Source: AP-15 sp963818695
GTDB lineage: Bacteria; Pseudomonadota; Alphaproteobacteria; ATCC43930; CGMCC-115725
Length of the DNA: 64,000 bases
Assembly: GCA_963818695.1 (NCBI GenBank)
Contig: CAWFTG010000001.1
Coordinates: forward strand, 434,001-498,000
Direction of reading: 5' to 3'
Positions 9,474 through 19,066 of this stretch are shown here, piece after piece. Each line of letters starts with the position of its first letter. The first letter of the stretch is position 1. Made by a program: the position numbers and the translations under genes. The notes under the pieces were generated by a model, which was not told the origin of the DNA, did no database searches, and saw only the letters and a list, made by a program, of their open reading frames with translations.

Positions 9474-10358
9474 ATGAACCAATACCTACGCGCTTATGAG
9501 TACGAAGCAGAAAAGCACCAACTTTATCTGAACCACTATGAACGTCATTTTAACTTGCTCACTGAGCGTGATGTAAAGTTACTTGAACTTGGAGTTTACA
9601 AGGGAGGCTCGTTGCTGCAATGGAGAGACTTCTTCCGAAATGGTCAAATAGTTGGATTGGATTTGGACCCCGTGGCAATCAAGGATCCAACCGGACGAAT
9701 TCGCACCTATCGCGGTGATCAGCGCGATCTTCGGCTTCTAGATCGAATAGCCAGCGAATGCGCACCCGGCGGTTTTGACATCATCATCGATGATGCATCG
9801 CATATCGCCACCTACACCAAAATCAGCTTCTGGCACTTGTTTGATAATCATTTGAGACCAGGTGGCTTTTACGTGATCGAGGATTGGCGGGTCGGCTATT
9901 GGGAAGCTTGGCCAGATGGGGCGAAATACAATTGGCCAACTCCAAGTCCAGCTCCACCGGCGCAGTTTTCGGATGCGACGGAGCCGAAGTCCGGGTTCCC
10001 AAATAATAATCACCAAATCGCTAGTTTAATTAAGAGAGCATTGGATAAGGTAGGGGCAGAATCAATTACTAAGCCGGCAAGCGGATTATATCGCAAGTTC
10101 AAATACAGGCAGCGGCGGTTACCCAGCCATGATTACGGCATGGTCGGTCTCATCAAGCAACTGATTGATGAACTCGGTATGGATGCGATCACCAATCCGG
10201 ATCGCAACGGCTCGCCGCCGCAGCGATTTCCAAAATTTCAGCGTATGGAGGTCTGTCCAGGGCAGGTGTTTATTGTGAAGACGACAGAGCAAGATCATGC
10301 CTTGCTAGCGGAATCTCTTCGTCACCCTTTCCCTAAATCATCGGCTCCCACGGGCTAG
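9474..10358 (+). CDS. Class I SAM-dependent methyltransferase (macrocin/rhamnosyl O-methyltransferase-like)
   Basis: 294 aa from ATG 9474, chosen because GGAG lies 8 bases upstream; an in-frame GTG at 9465 overlaps that site. SAM motif I is VKLLELGVYKGGSLLQW, with acidic residue in IVGLDLDP. IIIDDASHIATYTKISFWHL and LRPGGFYVIEDWRVGYW are characteristic of the family that methylates sugar hydroxyls (MycE/TylF-like and related cephalosporin hydroxylase-type folds). The DD of IIDDASH fits the metal site of those enzymes. About 100 extra residues interrupt the region after YVIED. It is surrounded by glycosyltransferases, so the substrate is likely a glycan or nucleotide sugar. Confidence 0.75.
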   Translation: MNQYLRAYEYEAEKHQLYLNHYERHFNLLTERDVKLLELGVYKGGSLLQWRDFFRNGQIVGLDLDPVAIKDPTGRIRTYRGDQRDLRLLDRIASECAPGGFDIIIDDASHIATYTKISFWHLFDNHLRPGGFYVIEDWRVGYWEAWPDGAKYNWPTPSPAPPAQFSDATEPKSGFPNNNHQIASLIKRALDKVGAESITKPASGLYRKFKYRQRRLPSHDYGMVGLIKQLIDELGMDAITNPDRNGSPPQRFPKFQRMEVCPGQVFIVKTTEQDHALLAESLRHPFPKSSAPTG

Positions 10359-10636
10359 GGTAGCGATGAGCACGGCGCTAAGTCTCGGCCTACTTATCTG
10401 AGTCCTTATTGCGGGAGACTAACATGAAAATTCGCGCGGTCTCTCACGAATTTTAATCCGGCAGGCGACGCGATCAGACCGCAGGGCCGCTGTTGGTTAT
10501 GCAAAAGAGTCGGGCACACGCATGACTATCCAATCGTTCATAATTGCGTCGTCCGCGTGCAATTGCGGACGTCCGCTATGGCCGGCGAGATCCGGCAATC
10601 AGCGGCACCGCTTATGTGAACAGTCGAGGACTTTAT

Positions 10637-11602
10637 ATGAAGATGCATGGGCTATGCCTTGTCAAAAATGAGGCGGACGTTCTAGACGAAACGTTGATAT
10701 CGGCGCTGCATTGGTGCGATCACATCTATGTTTTTGATAATGGCAGCAGTGACGGAACCTGGGAGTTGGTCAATGAGCTTGCCAAAAAGCACCGGCAGAT
10801 TGTCCCGTACAAGCAGGATGACACGCTTTATAGCAACGGCCTGCGGGCTGATATTTTTAACGCCTTTCGGTCGAACGCAGATCCCCGAGATTGGTGGTGC
10901 GCCCTAGATGCCGATGAATTCTATGTAGATGATCCGCAACTCTTTCTCACCAAGATACCCGATCGATTTAAAACCGTTTGGTCAGCCAGTCTCAATTATT
11001 ATTTTACAGACCAGGACGCAATTTTATACCGGCAAGACCCAGTGAAGTTTTTGGCAACTCCGGTGCAGGAGCGATTTCGTTACTACTGTAATAACTGGGG
11101 TGAGCTGCGCTTCTTCCGGCACTGTGACGATATCGTGTGGACCCCGGCCCAGGGCGGATTTCCACCGGCTATGTTCACGGCGTCCGCTTATCCTGTCCGG
11201 ATATGGCTTAAGCATTATCAATACCGGTCCCCAGAACAAATCGAGCGACGGCTGCTCACAAGGCGCCCGGCAATCCAGGCGAAGACCGGATTCTGGCATG
11301 AGTTCACGCCGAACTGGCGCACTTCTATCGCGACAAAACGGGACGCTCCCCTCGATTTCGATGATTCGCGTCCGGAGTTCGCCGCATCTCGTTGGGAAGA
11401 GCGCATTGTTCCGGCCGCCTCTTTGGATTATGATGCATTCGATCGTCGATACGTCGTAAACGAGAGCCTGATGCCGGAATTTCCAATTCGGGTTCCGTGG
11501 TCGCGGGCTAAGGCAGTAATACCTGAGCCCGTTCGCGCCCAGCTTGGGCGAGTACGGCGCCAACTGCGAATGGCGATCGAGCGATCGAACCCGGGGCGGT
11601 GA
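10637..11602 (+). CDS. Glycosyltransferase family 2-like (GT92/'DUF23'-type layout)
   Basis: 321 aa from ATG 10637 (MKMHGLCLVKNEADVLDETL); the frame is open upstream but without similarity to the fold. KNEADVLDETLISALHWCDH and VFDNGSSDGTWEL are the typical start of glycosyl transferase family 2 proteins acting on branched glycans. DWWCALDADEFY (about 97-108) supplies the DxD metal motif. W/F-rich sequence around LKHYQYRSPEQIERRL is conserved in such proteins. Coding continues to 11602 with no frameshift. It is an isolated plus-strand gene between the methyltransferase and the next GT4. Confidence 0.72.
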   Translation: MKMHGLCLVKNEADVLDETLISALHWCDHIYVFDNGSSDGTWELVNELAKKHRQIVPYKQDDTLYSNGLRADIFNAFRSNADPRDWWCALDADEFYVDDPQLFLTKIPDRFKTVWSASLNYYFTDQDAILYRQDPVKFLATPVQERFRYYCNNWGELRFFRHCDDIVWTPAQGGFPPAMFTASAYPVRIWLKHYQYRSPEQIERRLLTRRPAIQAKTGFWHEFTPNWRTSIATKRDAPLDFDDSRPEFAASRWEERIVPAASLDYDAFDRRYVVNESLMPEFPIRVPWSRAKAVIPEPVRAQLGRVRRQLRMAIERSNPGR

Positions 11603-11843
11603 AGACGGCGGGTTGCGAGCGTGCGCGCTCACTAGAAGGAAGTTTAGTGACCGCTTGCGTATTGGGCACCTGGGTTTCGAATTGGGGCCGAGCGGCACCG
11701 AAATGGTATCAGTCCCGGTGGGCCTTAGGTAAGCTAATTTCCCCGATGTTAGCTTGGTATAGCCCCCTAAAAACTTTTTCCGATGCGTCAACGACACAGA
11801 AAAGAGATGCAAGCAAGCCGGCGCCTAGACGGGGACCCATTTA

Positions 11844-13019
11844 ATGACATATCAGCGCATCCTCTTTGTCGCCAGCGTCGACTACCCCCCTTGGGGGGGT
11901 GGCGCCGAGGAACTCTGGTCGCGCGCCGCCGTGCACCTTGCGACGGAAGGTTTCCGGATTTCAGCGAGTGTTGTCGCATCATCACCGCCCGCCCGGCGGG
12001 TATTGGAGTTGACCGAACGCGGTGTGGAGGTGTGGTCTCGGCCGACGCTATATTCACTGCGAAAGCGCGCCTGGCGCGCTTTGACTGCACCACAAAAGAC
12101 CCTGACCACTCTGGAAGTCGAACGGCTCATTGTTGCGCGATCGCCGGACCTTGTGGCAATCTCCGATGGCTCTCCATTTCCGCCACTCGATTTACTAGAG
12201 ATGTGCGTCGCCAAACGGTTGCCGTTCGTCACAATAGTGCAGTGCAATCAGGATTTTTGGTGGCCCACTGACGCTTTGGCCGAGCGCTACCGAGCGGCCC
12301 TCGCTGCGGCGCTGCGGTGCTACTTTGTTTCGAATGCAAATCGCCGGTTGGCGGAAAAGCAGATTGGTGGCGAGCTGCGAAATGCAGAGGTGGTTCGCAA
12401 TCCTTTCAATGTCGACTTCGGCGCGTCGCCACCCTGGCCGCCGCTCGGAGGAGACGGCGGATTGCGTCTTGCCTGCGTCGGCAGATTGGAGCCGCCGGGC
12501 AAAGGCCAGGATATCCTCTTCGAAGTGCTGGCGGCCCCGGAGTGGACGAAACGAAATTGGCGACTGCACTTGTACGGCGACGGTGAGAACCGAGGCGGCC
12601 TGGAACGATTGGCACAGCGCCTTGGGCTGGCCGATCGGATCGTGTTCGAGGGCCATGTTCCGGATGTCCAGAAAATTTGGTCGCTAAACCATGTCATGGT
12701 GATGCCCTCCCGAATAGAGGGTCTGCCGTTGGCGCTCGTGGAGGCTATGTTCTGTGGCCGACCGGTGGTTGCGACCGATGTGGCGGGCGCGGAGGTAATC
12801 GAGGACGGCGTAAGCGGCTTTCTGGCCAAATCGCCAACCGTCGGCTCTATGGGCAACGCGCTCGAGCGATTTTGGGCCCGAAAGGAAGATGCGGCGGAAA
12901 TCGGCGCCACCGCCGCTAAGAGAATACGTTGCCTTGTCCCTCCGGACCCTGCCCGGGTCTTTGCTGAGAAAATCAGGGAACTACTCGGTATAGGGGAAAG
13001 CAACGCTAAGCCAGGTTAG
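11844..13019 (+). CDS. Glycosyltransferase family 4
   Basis: 391 aa. N-terminus ILFVASVDYPPWGGGAEELW contains the Gly-rich GT4 acceptor loop. The donor half shows LRLACVGRLEPPGKGQDILF and MVMPSRIEGLPLALVEAMFC, an EX7E motif (E of REEG-type position and E of VEAM) that binds the nucleotide sugar. GRPVVATDVAGAEVIEDGVS completes the donor site. This is a retaining transferase of standard length. The final bases lie next to a stem-loop at 13023, suggesting the end of the transcription unit. Confidence 0.88.
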   Translation: MTYQRILFVASVDYPPWGGGAEELWSRAAVHLATEGFRISASVVASSPPARRVLELTERGVEVWSRPTLYSLRKRAWRALTAPQKTLTTLEVERLIVARSPDLVAISDGSPFPPLDLLEMCVAKRLPFVTIVQCNQDFWWPTDALAERYRAALAAALRCYFVSNANRRLAEKQIGGELRNAEVVRNPFNVDFGASPPWPPLGGDGGLRLACVGRLEPPGKGQDILFEVLAAPEWTKRNWRLHLYGDGENRGGLERLAQRLGLADRIVFEGHVPDVQKIWSLNHVMVMPSRIEGLPLALVEAMFCGRPVVATDVAGAEVIEDGVSGFLAKSPTVGSMGNALERFWARKEDAAEIGATAAKRIRCLVPPDPARVFAEKIRELLGIGESNAKPG

Positions 13020-13022
13020 CGT

Positions 13023-13053
13023 CCGCCTCCACAGCGCATACGCTGAAAGGCGG
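13023..13053 (+). terminator. Two-tier stem-loop after GT4
   Basis: CCGCCT (13023-13028) pairs with AGGCGG (13048-13053), and inside it AGCG pairs with CGCT. It starts 4 bases after the GT4 stop codon. No T-run follows, so termination is inferred from position only. Confidence 0.3.
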
Positions 13054-13199
13054 CGATCTCGAAATGTGGAAGGGCACCGAAAGAAGGCTGACCTGCGCAT
13101 AAGCAATCATTGCTCGTCGAAGCGGCGAGCGACCAGAAATTTCGGCCGCGATACGGTTCCTGGAAATTGACTGGGATCCACCTCCAACATCTAGATCAA

Positions 13200-13548
13200 G
13201 GAATGAACAGCGTTAATTCCGAACCCTACTTCCATACGAGCAAGCCGCGTTTGATCGGATTGGAATAGATCATGTCCCCAAACGCGCGTAACGAGGTGCT
13301 GTGCAAAGGGCTTGATCCGCGGCCCCGCTCTACAAGACAAATTCGCGTCGGCGCTGACCATTTGATAACCGGGCCGCAATAGAGTAACGCCGATGTCGTC
13401 TATGCACCAAGAGCGGCGCTGGGTGCGCCGGGCCGTGCGCACATCCGAGCGATAAAGGAAGGATGCCTGTGAAACGATGTCGATCGTCGAAGACATTTTG
13501 CGCCATCGTATAGGCGGCTGGGAGTGCCTGGCGGGTCAGCGCATTCAC
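13200..13548 (-). pseudogene. Remnant of a GT2 glycosyltransferase
   Basis: Two overlapping minus-strand frames together resemble the centre of large GT2 enzymes. Frame 1 (from 13548) gives NALTRQALPAAYTMAQNVFD, corresponding to the family's 'AVTGACMLVRREVFEEVGGF' region. Frame 2 (to about 13200) gives DDIGVTLLRPGYQMVSADAN, corresponding to 'NDVDLCLRLRxxGYRxVYTPxA'. The two pieces are in order and offset by a frameshift near 13430. The first and last thirds of the protein are absent. The resemblance is by eye only. Confidence 0.4.
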
Positions 13549-14190
13549 AGTGCTCGACGAGTTGCGATGGCGACCTCTAACACAAAGCCGATATGTTCAA
13601 TGTTTCACGGATACGTGCTTACCAGTGGGGCTATGAGGCCAAGCCATGTCGGCATTTGTAGACGTTTCATGGCGGCTGTAGAGTTGCCTGGGAAAAGTCG
13701 CGCGCCGGGACAATTTTTTTGTAGGATTTCATAGCACGGTTGGGAGATCCCCGGCTGCCTGAAGGTGCGGTGACGGCTTGGGTCGCCGCGGATATAGCAT
13801 AAGCGACTCTCATGCTGTCGTACGTCATCCCGCTCGCTCTCCGCAAAGGGCTTTGCAGCGTGCGCGTGCCAAGGAGTTCAGCAACGTCGGCGTTCTGCGA
13901 GGTGAAGGAGACGACAGTCAGGTGCAAAGCGCCGGGCGCCTTCGACCGGATTTGACGGCGGCCGGCCCGTTCGGGCATCCGACGGAATCGCGTGGCCATT
14001 GGCGACGCGATATTTCGATCGACGCCAGGCGCAAACCCGCCGAGTGTCTGGACTCGCGGGTGCAGGCGCCGCGGTAATCAATAGCTTCAAAGGTGATTTG
14101 AGGGCGCCGAACACAGTGACTTCCAAGCTCGCGATTACGCCAACTCGTGGGGACACTTAGACCGAATTTCTTGGCCCAGACATGCCGTTG
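13549..14190. other. Non-coding stretch, nothing recognised
   Basis: About 640 bases between the GT2 remnant and the frameshifted methyltransferase. Frames on both strands lack protein-family character. It probably contains decayed glycosyltransferase DNA, but I cannot assign it. Confidence 0.35.
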
Positions 14191-15091
14191 TCAATGGCTC
14201 AATTGAGTTCGGTTTCGGGGGCGGCGCGAAGGAGCGGTATCGAGGCCAGCACCGGTGCGTGGCGCGCCTCCTTTGTGAGAACGACGCAGCCGCGACGCAG
14301 CCTGCCTGGTAACAACCAGACCTGCGGCACCATAGGCGTGGAGGATAATCCGCAACCGAGGGAGTGGACAGAAAAAAGGCCGCAGCTGGTGTACTGCTAT
14401 CGCCGGCCTGATGTAATCAAAAACCAGCGCTCTCCCCGGCCCGTAATCGTCATAGCCATACCCGGCATCGTTCGGGCACCGCGAAATCGTCGATCATGAC
14501 GACCGCCGATGGGCATCGCCGAAAGACGATGTCGAGTTCTTCGGCAAGAGGCAGATCATCACCAAACACGTGCCCGTGAGCATCAAGGTAAAAGAAAAGC
14601 GTGTGTCCGGCCAGATCCTGCAACGGCCCATCGAACAGCCGACGCAGGCCTGTCCGGCTGTCATCATGGAGTAATTTGATGTTCCGCTTGCGCCAAAATC
14701 GTGCGCGCGCAAATCCGTAGTGCGGCGGGTATAGCTCGATGGTAAAGACGGGCAATCCGGTCTGGGACATCAACTCGGTCGTAGCTCCAAGCGAGGTGCC
14801 GGTTTCGACGAGCGCGTGCGGCTTCGTATTTGTGACGATCTCCACAAACAGCGCTTGGCGGGCGGTTTGTCCGTTGAACGGACCCCATTCCGCGCCAAGC
14901 TCTGGGTGTCTCAAATAATCGATCATTCCGACGGTTTGCTGAAGCAGCCCGATGGCTTGGCGAGGGAGCAACCGCCGTAGCGCCTGCTTTGCAAAGACCG
15001 GCGGATCAAGGGCCAAGCTCATGGCATCTCCCAATCGCGGACCGGGGCGCCGGCCGCTCGGCTCCGGCGCTTTGGCAATGGCCGGACTCAT
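14191..15091 (-). pseudogene. SAM methyltransferase-like protein with one frameshift near the C-terminus
   Basis: From ATG 15091 the frame reads a Rossmann-type methyltransferase: PHALVETGTSLGATTELM (motif I), VFTIELYPPHYGFARARFW, FYLDAHGHVFGDDLPLAEEL and AVVMIDDFAVP. It then runs into RCRVWL-stop at 14450. Dropping one base near 14470 restores DAGYGYDDYGPGRALVFDYI, which fits the downstream part of this family, and this second frame stays open to a stop at 14191. The single-base shift is visible in the sequence; whether it is a true mutation or a read error cannot be told. The gene sits just downstream of a GT4 on the same strand, which is also frameshifted. Confidence 0.65.
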
Positions 15092-15127
15092 CCTGCGATA
15101 TGCCCCATATCTCGACTTGTGCCTGTT

Positions 15128-16496
15128 TTAGCCCACCTCCCTGTGGCACCTCAAGCCTTTAAAATGCCAATATCTGCCGGCTGGTTTTTGATCGCCGCAT
15201 AGATCTGCGTAGCATCGATACATCCTCTCGGCCACTATGTCCCAGGTAAAATTCTCGTAAACCCAATCGCGGGCTGCGCGCCCCATTTTCAGTCGTAATT
15301 CTTGATCGCGAAGAAGCTTAAGAATGTTGTCGGCCAACGCGCGAGGATCGTTTTTTGCGACCAAAAATCCGGTTCGCTGATCTCTGACGATCTCCGGAAG
15401 GGCGCCGCTACGAGTAGCGACCACCGGAGTCCCGGCAGCCATGGCTTCAAGTGGGGGAATCCCGAACCCTTCGTTCCAGATCGGCGCGAACGCGAAAACA
15501 TCCGCGTTATAATAAAGCTCAATCAGCTCTGGTCGCGGGACAAAGCCGCGAAAGGCAACCTTTCCGCTCGCCGCCACCGACAATCGTTGCCTCAAATGGG
15601 CAAGATAAGTTCCGGCATCGGCGGGCGCTATCGCCAATTTTGCCTTCAGCCGGGTGGTCCAATCATAGGCGTAGAACGGATATACGGTTTCAATCACCTC
15701 CTGGTCGCGCAGTTCAAAATTCTCAGCTAAAGGATAGCTCGCTTGCAGGCCGACGACATCCAGCCGGACATCTGGATATTCCTCGACCACCATGCAGAAG
15801 GCATCGAACAGGACATGCAAGCCTTTGTGCGGCGAAACTGCGCCCGCATAGAGGATACGTTTTTCCTGCCGCAGCGCCGGGTCGTACCGCCTTTCGCGAC
15901 TGAACTCGGCCGCATCGACCGCGTTGTACATCGTATGGCAGCGGTCGGCAATCATCGGGAATTGCCGGCGGGTTTTCTCGCTGATGTAATCGCTCACAGT
16001 TGTTACCAGATCCACGTGACGCAGGCGCTCTTCGAGGATCGCCGGCCGGTTTTGCGAGAACCACTCTGCATGTAGCTGCAGGACTATCCGAGCGCTGGGG
16101 TTGCGGGCTCGAAATCAGTGGAACATACTGCGCACAATGCTGGACATGGATCACATCACAAGCCTGCACGCGGAGATCTTCCGCCACCCGGCGGCCGAAG
16201 GCTCGAAACAGCCAGCGGGAGCTCGAAGCCGGCGCAGAAGACGGAAAAAGCTTGGAATATTTCTCCCTAGCCTTGGCCGCGAGTCCTTCGAATAGCGGCA
16301 CCGGAAAGAAACGAAAATCGACATTGTGCTCTCGGTAATCGGCAGGAAAGCTTTTGTGCCGGTTGCTTGTGCCATACGCAACAACCTCGCAAAGCCTGGC
16401 CAGTGAACATGCCGCACCGTAAGTGCATGCCCCTACCGAAGTCTGGTATGGCGGAAGAATGGTGTCGATCGGCTGATTGACAAAGGCGATTTTCAT
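15128..16496 (-). pseudogene. Glycosyltransferase family 4 split by a one-base insertion
   Basis: The N-terminal half starts at ATG 16496 (MKIAFVNQPIDTILPPYQTS) and is good to HVQHCAQYVPLI. The frame then breaks near 16112. Removing one T restores RARNPSARIVLQLHAEWFSQ and continues into VDLVTTVSDYISEK and the donor domain, ILYAGAVSPHKGLHVLFDAF and APIWNEGFGIPPLEAMAAGT (EX7E). The downstream paralogue at 16536-17834 has FIRARVPKARIVLHMHCQWL at the same place, which fixes the expected frame. With the shift repaired the protein would be about 455 aa. Confidence 0.8.
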
Positions 16497-16535
16497 TTCG
16501 CTGCCCTAGGGGTAGACGCCTGGGCTTGTGGGCGC

Positions 16536-17834
16536 CTATGCCAGGATGCGTTCATACTTCTCAACAAGATCCTCGGCGATACGGTCCCAAGAGAACATAG
16601 TGGAAGCGCGCTCCACGGCCGCGCGCGCCATCGCGTCCCGCTGATCCGGGTTGGACAGAATTTGCAGGATTGCGTCGGCTAGCGCGGGTGCGTCAGAGCG
16701 TTCTACCAGCAAACCGGTCCGCCCGTGTTCGACAATTTCCGGGAAGGCGCCCCCTCTAGTGGCTACAACCGGTGTAGCCGACGCCATTGCTTCGACCAGT
16801 GGCATGCCGAACGACTCTTCGCACACCGAGGGGAATGCAAAGATAGTAGCGGCGTGATAGTGCGGTGCGAGTTCACTGAATCTCACGCCATCATTCAAGA
16901 ATGAGATACTGCCTGAAGGGAACTCCGATATTTTTGCGCGCAGAAGTTCCGCATACGTGCCGGGCCGAAAATACGGTTCGATATCCAGCAGGTGCGGATC
17001 CGCGCAGCCGGGGAAGAGCGCCTCCAGCGGGAAGACCCTCTCCTGGCCGATCAGCTCGAGATGCGCGTCGGGATGATGCGCGAGCACGATCTGAAAGGCG
17101 TCGAGCAGGATGTGGACACCTTTTTCAGGAGCGAGCCGGCCAACATAGAGAAGCTGCTTGGGCTTTGGCAGGACCCCAGCAGGTCTGGCGAACAGTGCGA
17201 TATCCGCGCCGTTGTAAATATGGCTGCATCGTTCTGCGAAGGATGGGAAGCGCCGCCTCACGCCGGCAGCGATGAAGTTACTGACGCCGAGGACCAGGTC
17301 GGCAGCGTCGATCCGCCGCTCGATCACCGCCGTGTCAAACTCCTCGAGCCATTGACAGTGCATATGAAGCACAATCCGCGCTTTTGGTACCCGGGCACGG
17401 ATAAATGGGACGAACTGTGAGAAATTCATGATGTGGACAATGTCGCAGTCTCGTAACGCCGGATCCGCGGTGACCTCACCGATGAACTGCCGGTACCATA
17501 GAGAAGAATTAAAAATTGGCTGCAGCGCATTTCGCCGATAGACCAAATCGAGCAGCCGCATGATTTTTCGGTAGTATGAAAAGACCCGGCGATCGAGCGA
17601 TGTCGACATTCGCCGATACTCAACACCTCCGCACTGCTCGACCTCCTGCTGGTCTTCACCACGCGCGCAATATGCGATTACCTCGTGCGATCGGGCCAGC
17701 TGCCGCGCAATTTCGTCCATTACCAAATCGCCGGCAGAACCATACGTGGTCAATGACACTGGCGGACAAATCTCGTTGACCGGCATGAAAATGATCGCGA
17801 TTCTCCGCCTGCGTCTTAATTTCTCGGTTGTCAT
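16536..17834 (-). CDS. Glycosyltransferase family 4
   Basis: 432 aa, intact. N-terminus RRRRRIAIIFMPVNEICPPV, then HIMNFSQFVPFIRARVPKAR and VLGVSNFIAAGVRRRFPSFA. The donor domain has LLYVGRLAPEKGVHILLDAF and FPSVCEESFGMPLVEAMASA with the EX7E pair, followed by TPVVATRGGAFPEIVEHGRT. It is a tandem paralogue of the frameshifted GT4 at 15128-16496, about 40 bases upstream on the same strand, so a duplication is likely. It probably adds a sugar during repeat-unit assembly. Confidence 0.87.
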   Translation of the reverse strand: MTTEKLRRRRRIAIIFMPVNEICPPVSLTTYGSAGDLVMDEIARQLARSHEVIAYCARGEDQQEVEQCGGVEYRRMSTSLDRRVFSYYRKIMRLLDLVYRRNALQPIFNSSLWYRQFIGEVTADPALRDCDIVHIMNFSQFVPFIRARVPKARIVLHMHCQWLEEFDTAVIERRIDAADLVLGVSNFIAAGVRRRFPSFAERCSHIYNGADIALFARPAGVLPKPKQLLYVGRLAPEKGVHILLDAFQIVLAHHPDAHLELIGQERVFPLEALFPGCADPHLLDIEPYFRPGTYAELLRAKISEFPSGSISFLNDGVRFSELAPHYHAATIFAFPSVCEESFGMPLVEAMASATPVVATRGGAFPEIVEHGRTGLLVERSDAPALADAILQILSNPDQRDAMARAAVERASTMFSWDRIAEDLVEKYERILA

Positions 17835-18382
17835 GAAATTCGATACGTGTCCAATTCGCCTAGTTCGATCATCGACGATAATAGTCTGCGGAGCGCGAAA
17901 AATCCCTACTGCTCAGATAAACCCGACAAAACTCTGATACAGATGGCAAGTACGGCTCGCACAGTTATGTCATTTCACCCTCGATGGATCCGCCTGATCA
18001 GTGGGCTTCTTACGTCGCATGTACACAGTAGCCACATCTCGGACTTCTTGATCGACACTGAATCACCACGCTAAATTTCGACAAACAGCGGCCTTTTGCC
18101 TGTAGTGCGGCGTAAACCAATCGGCAGAGCAGAAGTTAGCGAGGCACCAAGACGGGTGATGTTCATGACCTCACCCCAACTCTACGCTCGAATTTCCATG
18201 ATTTCGCACTCACCGGACGTGGTATACCTGCCGGTCGCGAGAAGCTTCTCCACGACCACTCAGTTCCCATATTACTTAGTCGTTGCGAGGTTTGGAATAA
18301 TTCTTTTCGCCAAAGTTGACGCAATGTGTCGACAGATGCTACACACGTGTTGTGCGACGTGCTGAGAGAAGGGCAGCAAGTC
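17835..18382. other. Intergenic region between divergent genes
   Basis: About 550 bases between the minus-strand GT4 start and the plus-strand methyltransferase start. It is more AT-rich than average and probably holds promoters for both. I see no recognisable gene, repeat or operator. Confidence 0.35.
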
Positions 18383-19066
18383 ATGTGGAGAGTGCGGCTG
18401 TACGTACAGATATGCACCGTATTTGGAAAGCACCCTAGAATAGGTAACTGGGTGTACAAATTGCCCTTCTCCCGCACATTAATGGTTCTTCTCGCAAATT
18501 TTGACCACAGTTTCAGTGATCGGAAGTACATGTCGGAGAATATACTTACGACATTAGGGGCGGCGGGACTTCGACGCGTGCTTTTCGTCGGATGCCAGCC
18601 CTACACCGCGCGTTATGGCAGACAACTCACCGGTGCTGGAATTGACTACTGGACAACCGACCTCGATCCCGCAGCGGCGAAGTGGGGCGAAACAAATCAT
18701 CATATCGTCGGCGACGTTACCCAGATCGATGATTTGTGCACTCCCAACTCGTTCGATGCGGTTCTCCTCAATGGTGTTATCGGGGACGGGACAGGGCTTG
18801 ACGAAGAAGATCAGATGAACCAGGCAATCACAGCGATCGCACGTATTCTCCGGCCCAATGGGATATTATTGATTGGCTGGAACTCCTTCAAAGAGCACCC
18901 GGACCCGCTGCAACTCGAAGCGGTGGCGACTAATTTCCGGCACGAATGCCCATATTCACTACCGTCGCGACAAACCTTCCCCGATACGGATCACGTCTAT
19001 GATTGGCTGGTCAAGGTAAGTGGCGGAGAGAGGATCGCAAGTACAGCCTCCAAGCGACCGAGGTAA
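18383..19066 (+). CDS. SAM-dependent methyltransferase-like protein
   Basis: 227 aa from ATG 18383 (MWRVRLYVQICTVFGKHPRI), preferred to the upstream in-frame ATG 18326 because GAAGGG lies about 12 bases before it. The motif I position is RRVLFVGCQPYTARYGRQL, followed by WTTDLDPAAAKWGETNHHIV, in which DLDP is the acidic SAM-ribose site. FDAVLLNGVIGDGTGLDEED and RILRPNGILLIGW match motifs IV-V. The usual GxGxG loop is unconventional (GCQPYTARYG). The product could methylate a sugar; the exact role is unknown. Confidence 0.6.
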   Translation: MWRVRLYVQICTVFGKHPRIGNWVYKLPFSRTLMVLLANFDHSFSDRKYMSENILTTLGAAGLRRVLFVGCQPYTARYGRQLTGAGIDYWTTDLDPAAAKWGETNHHIVGDVTQIDDLCTPNSFDAVLLNGVIGDGTGLDEEDQMNQAITAIARILRPNGILLIGWNSFKEHPDPLQLEAVATNFRHECPYSLPSRQTFPDTDHVYDWLVKVSGGERIASTASKRPR

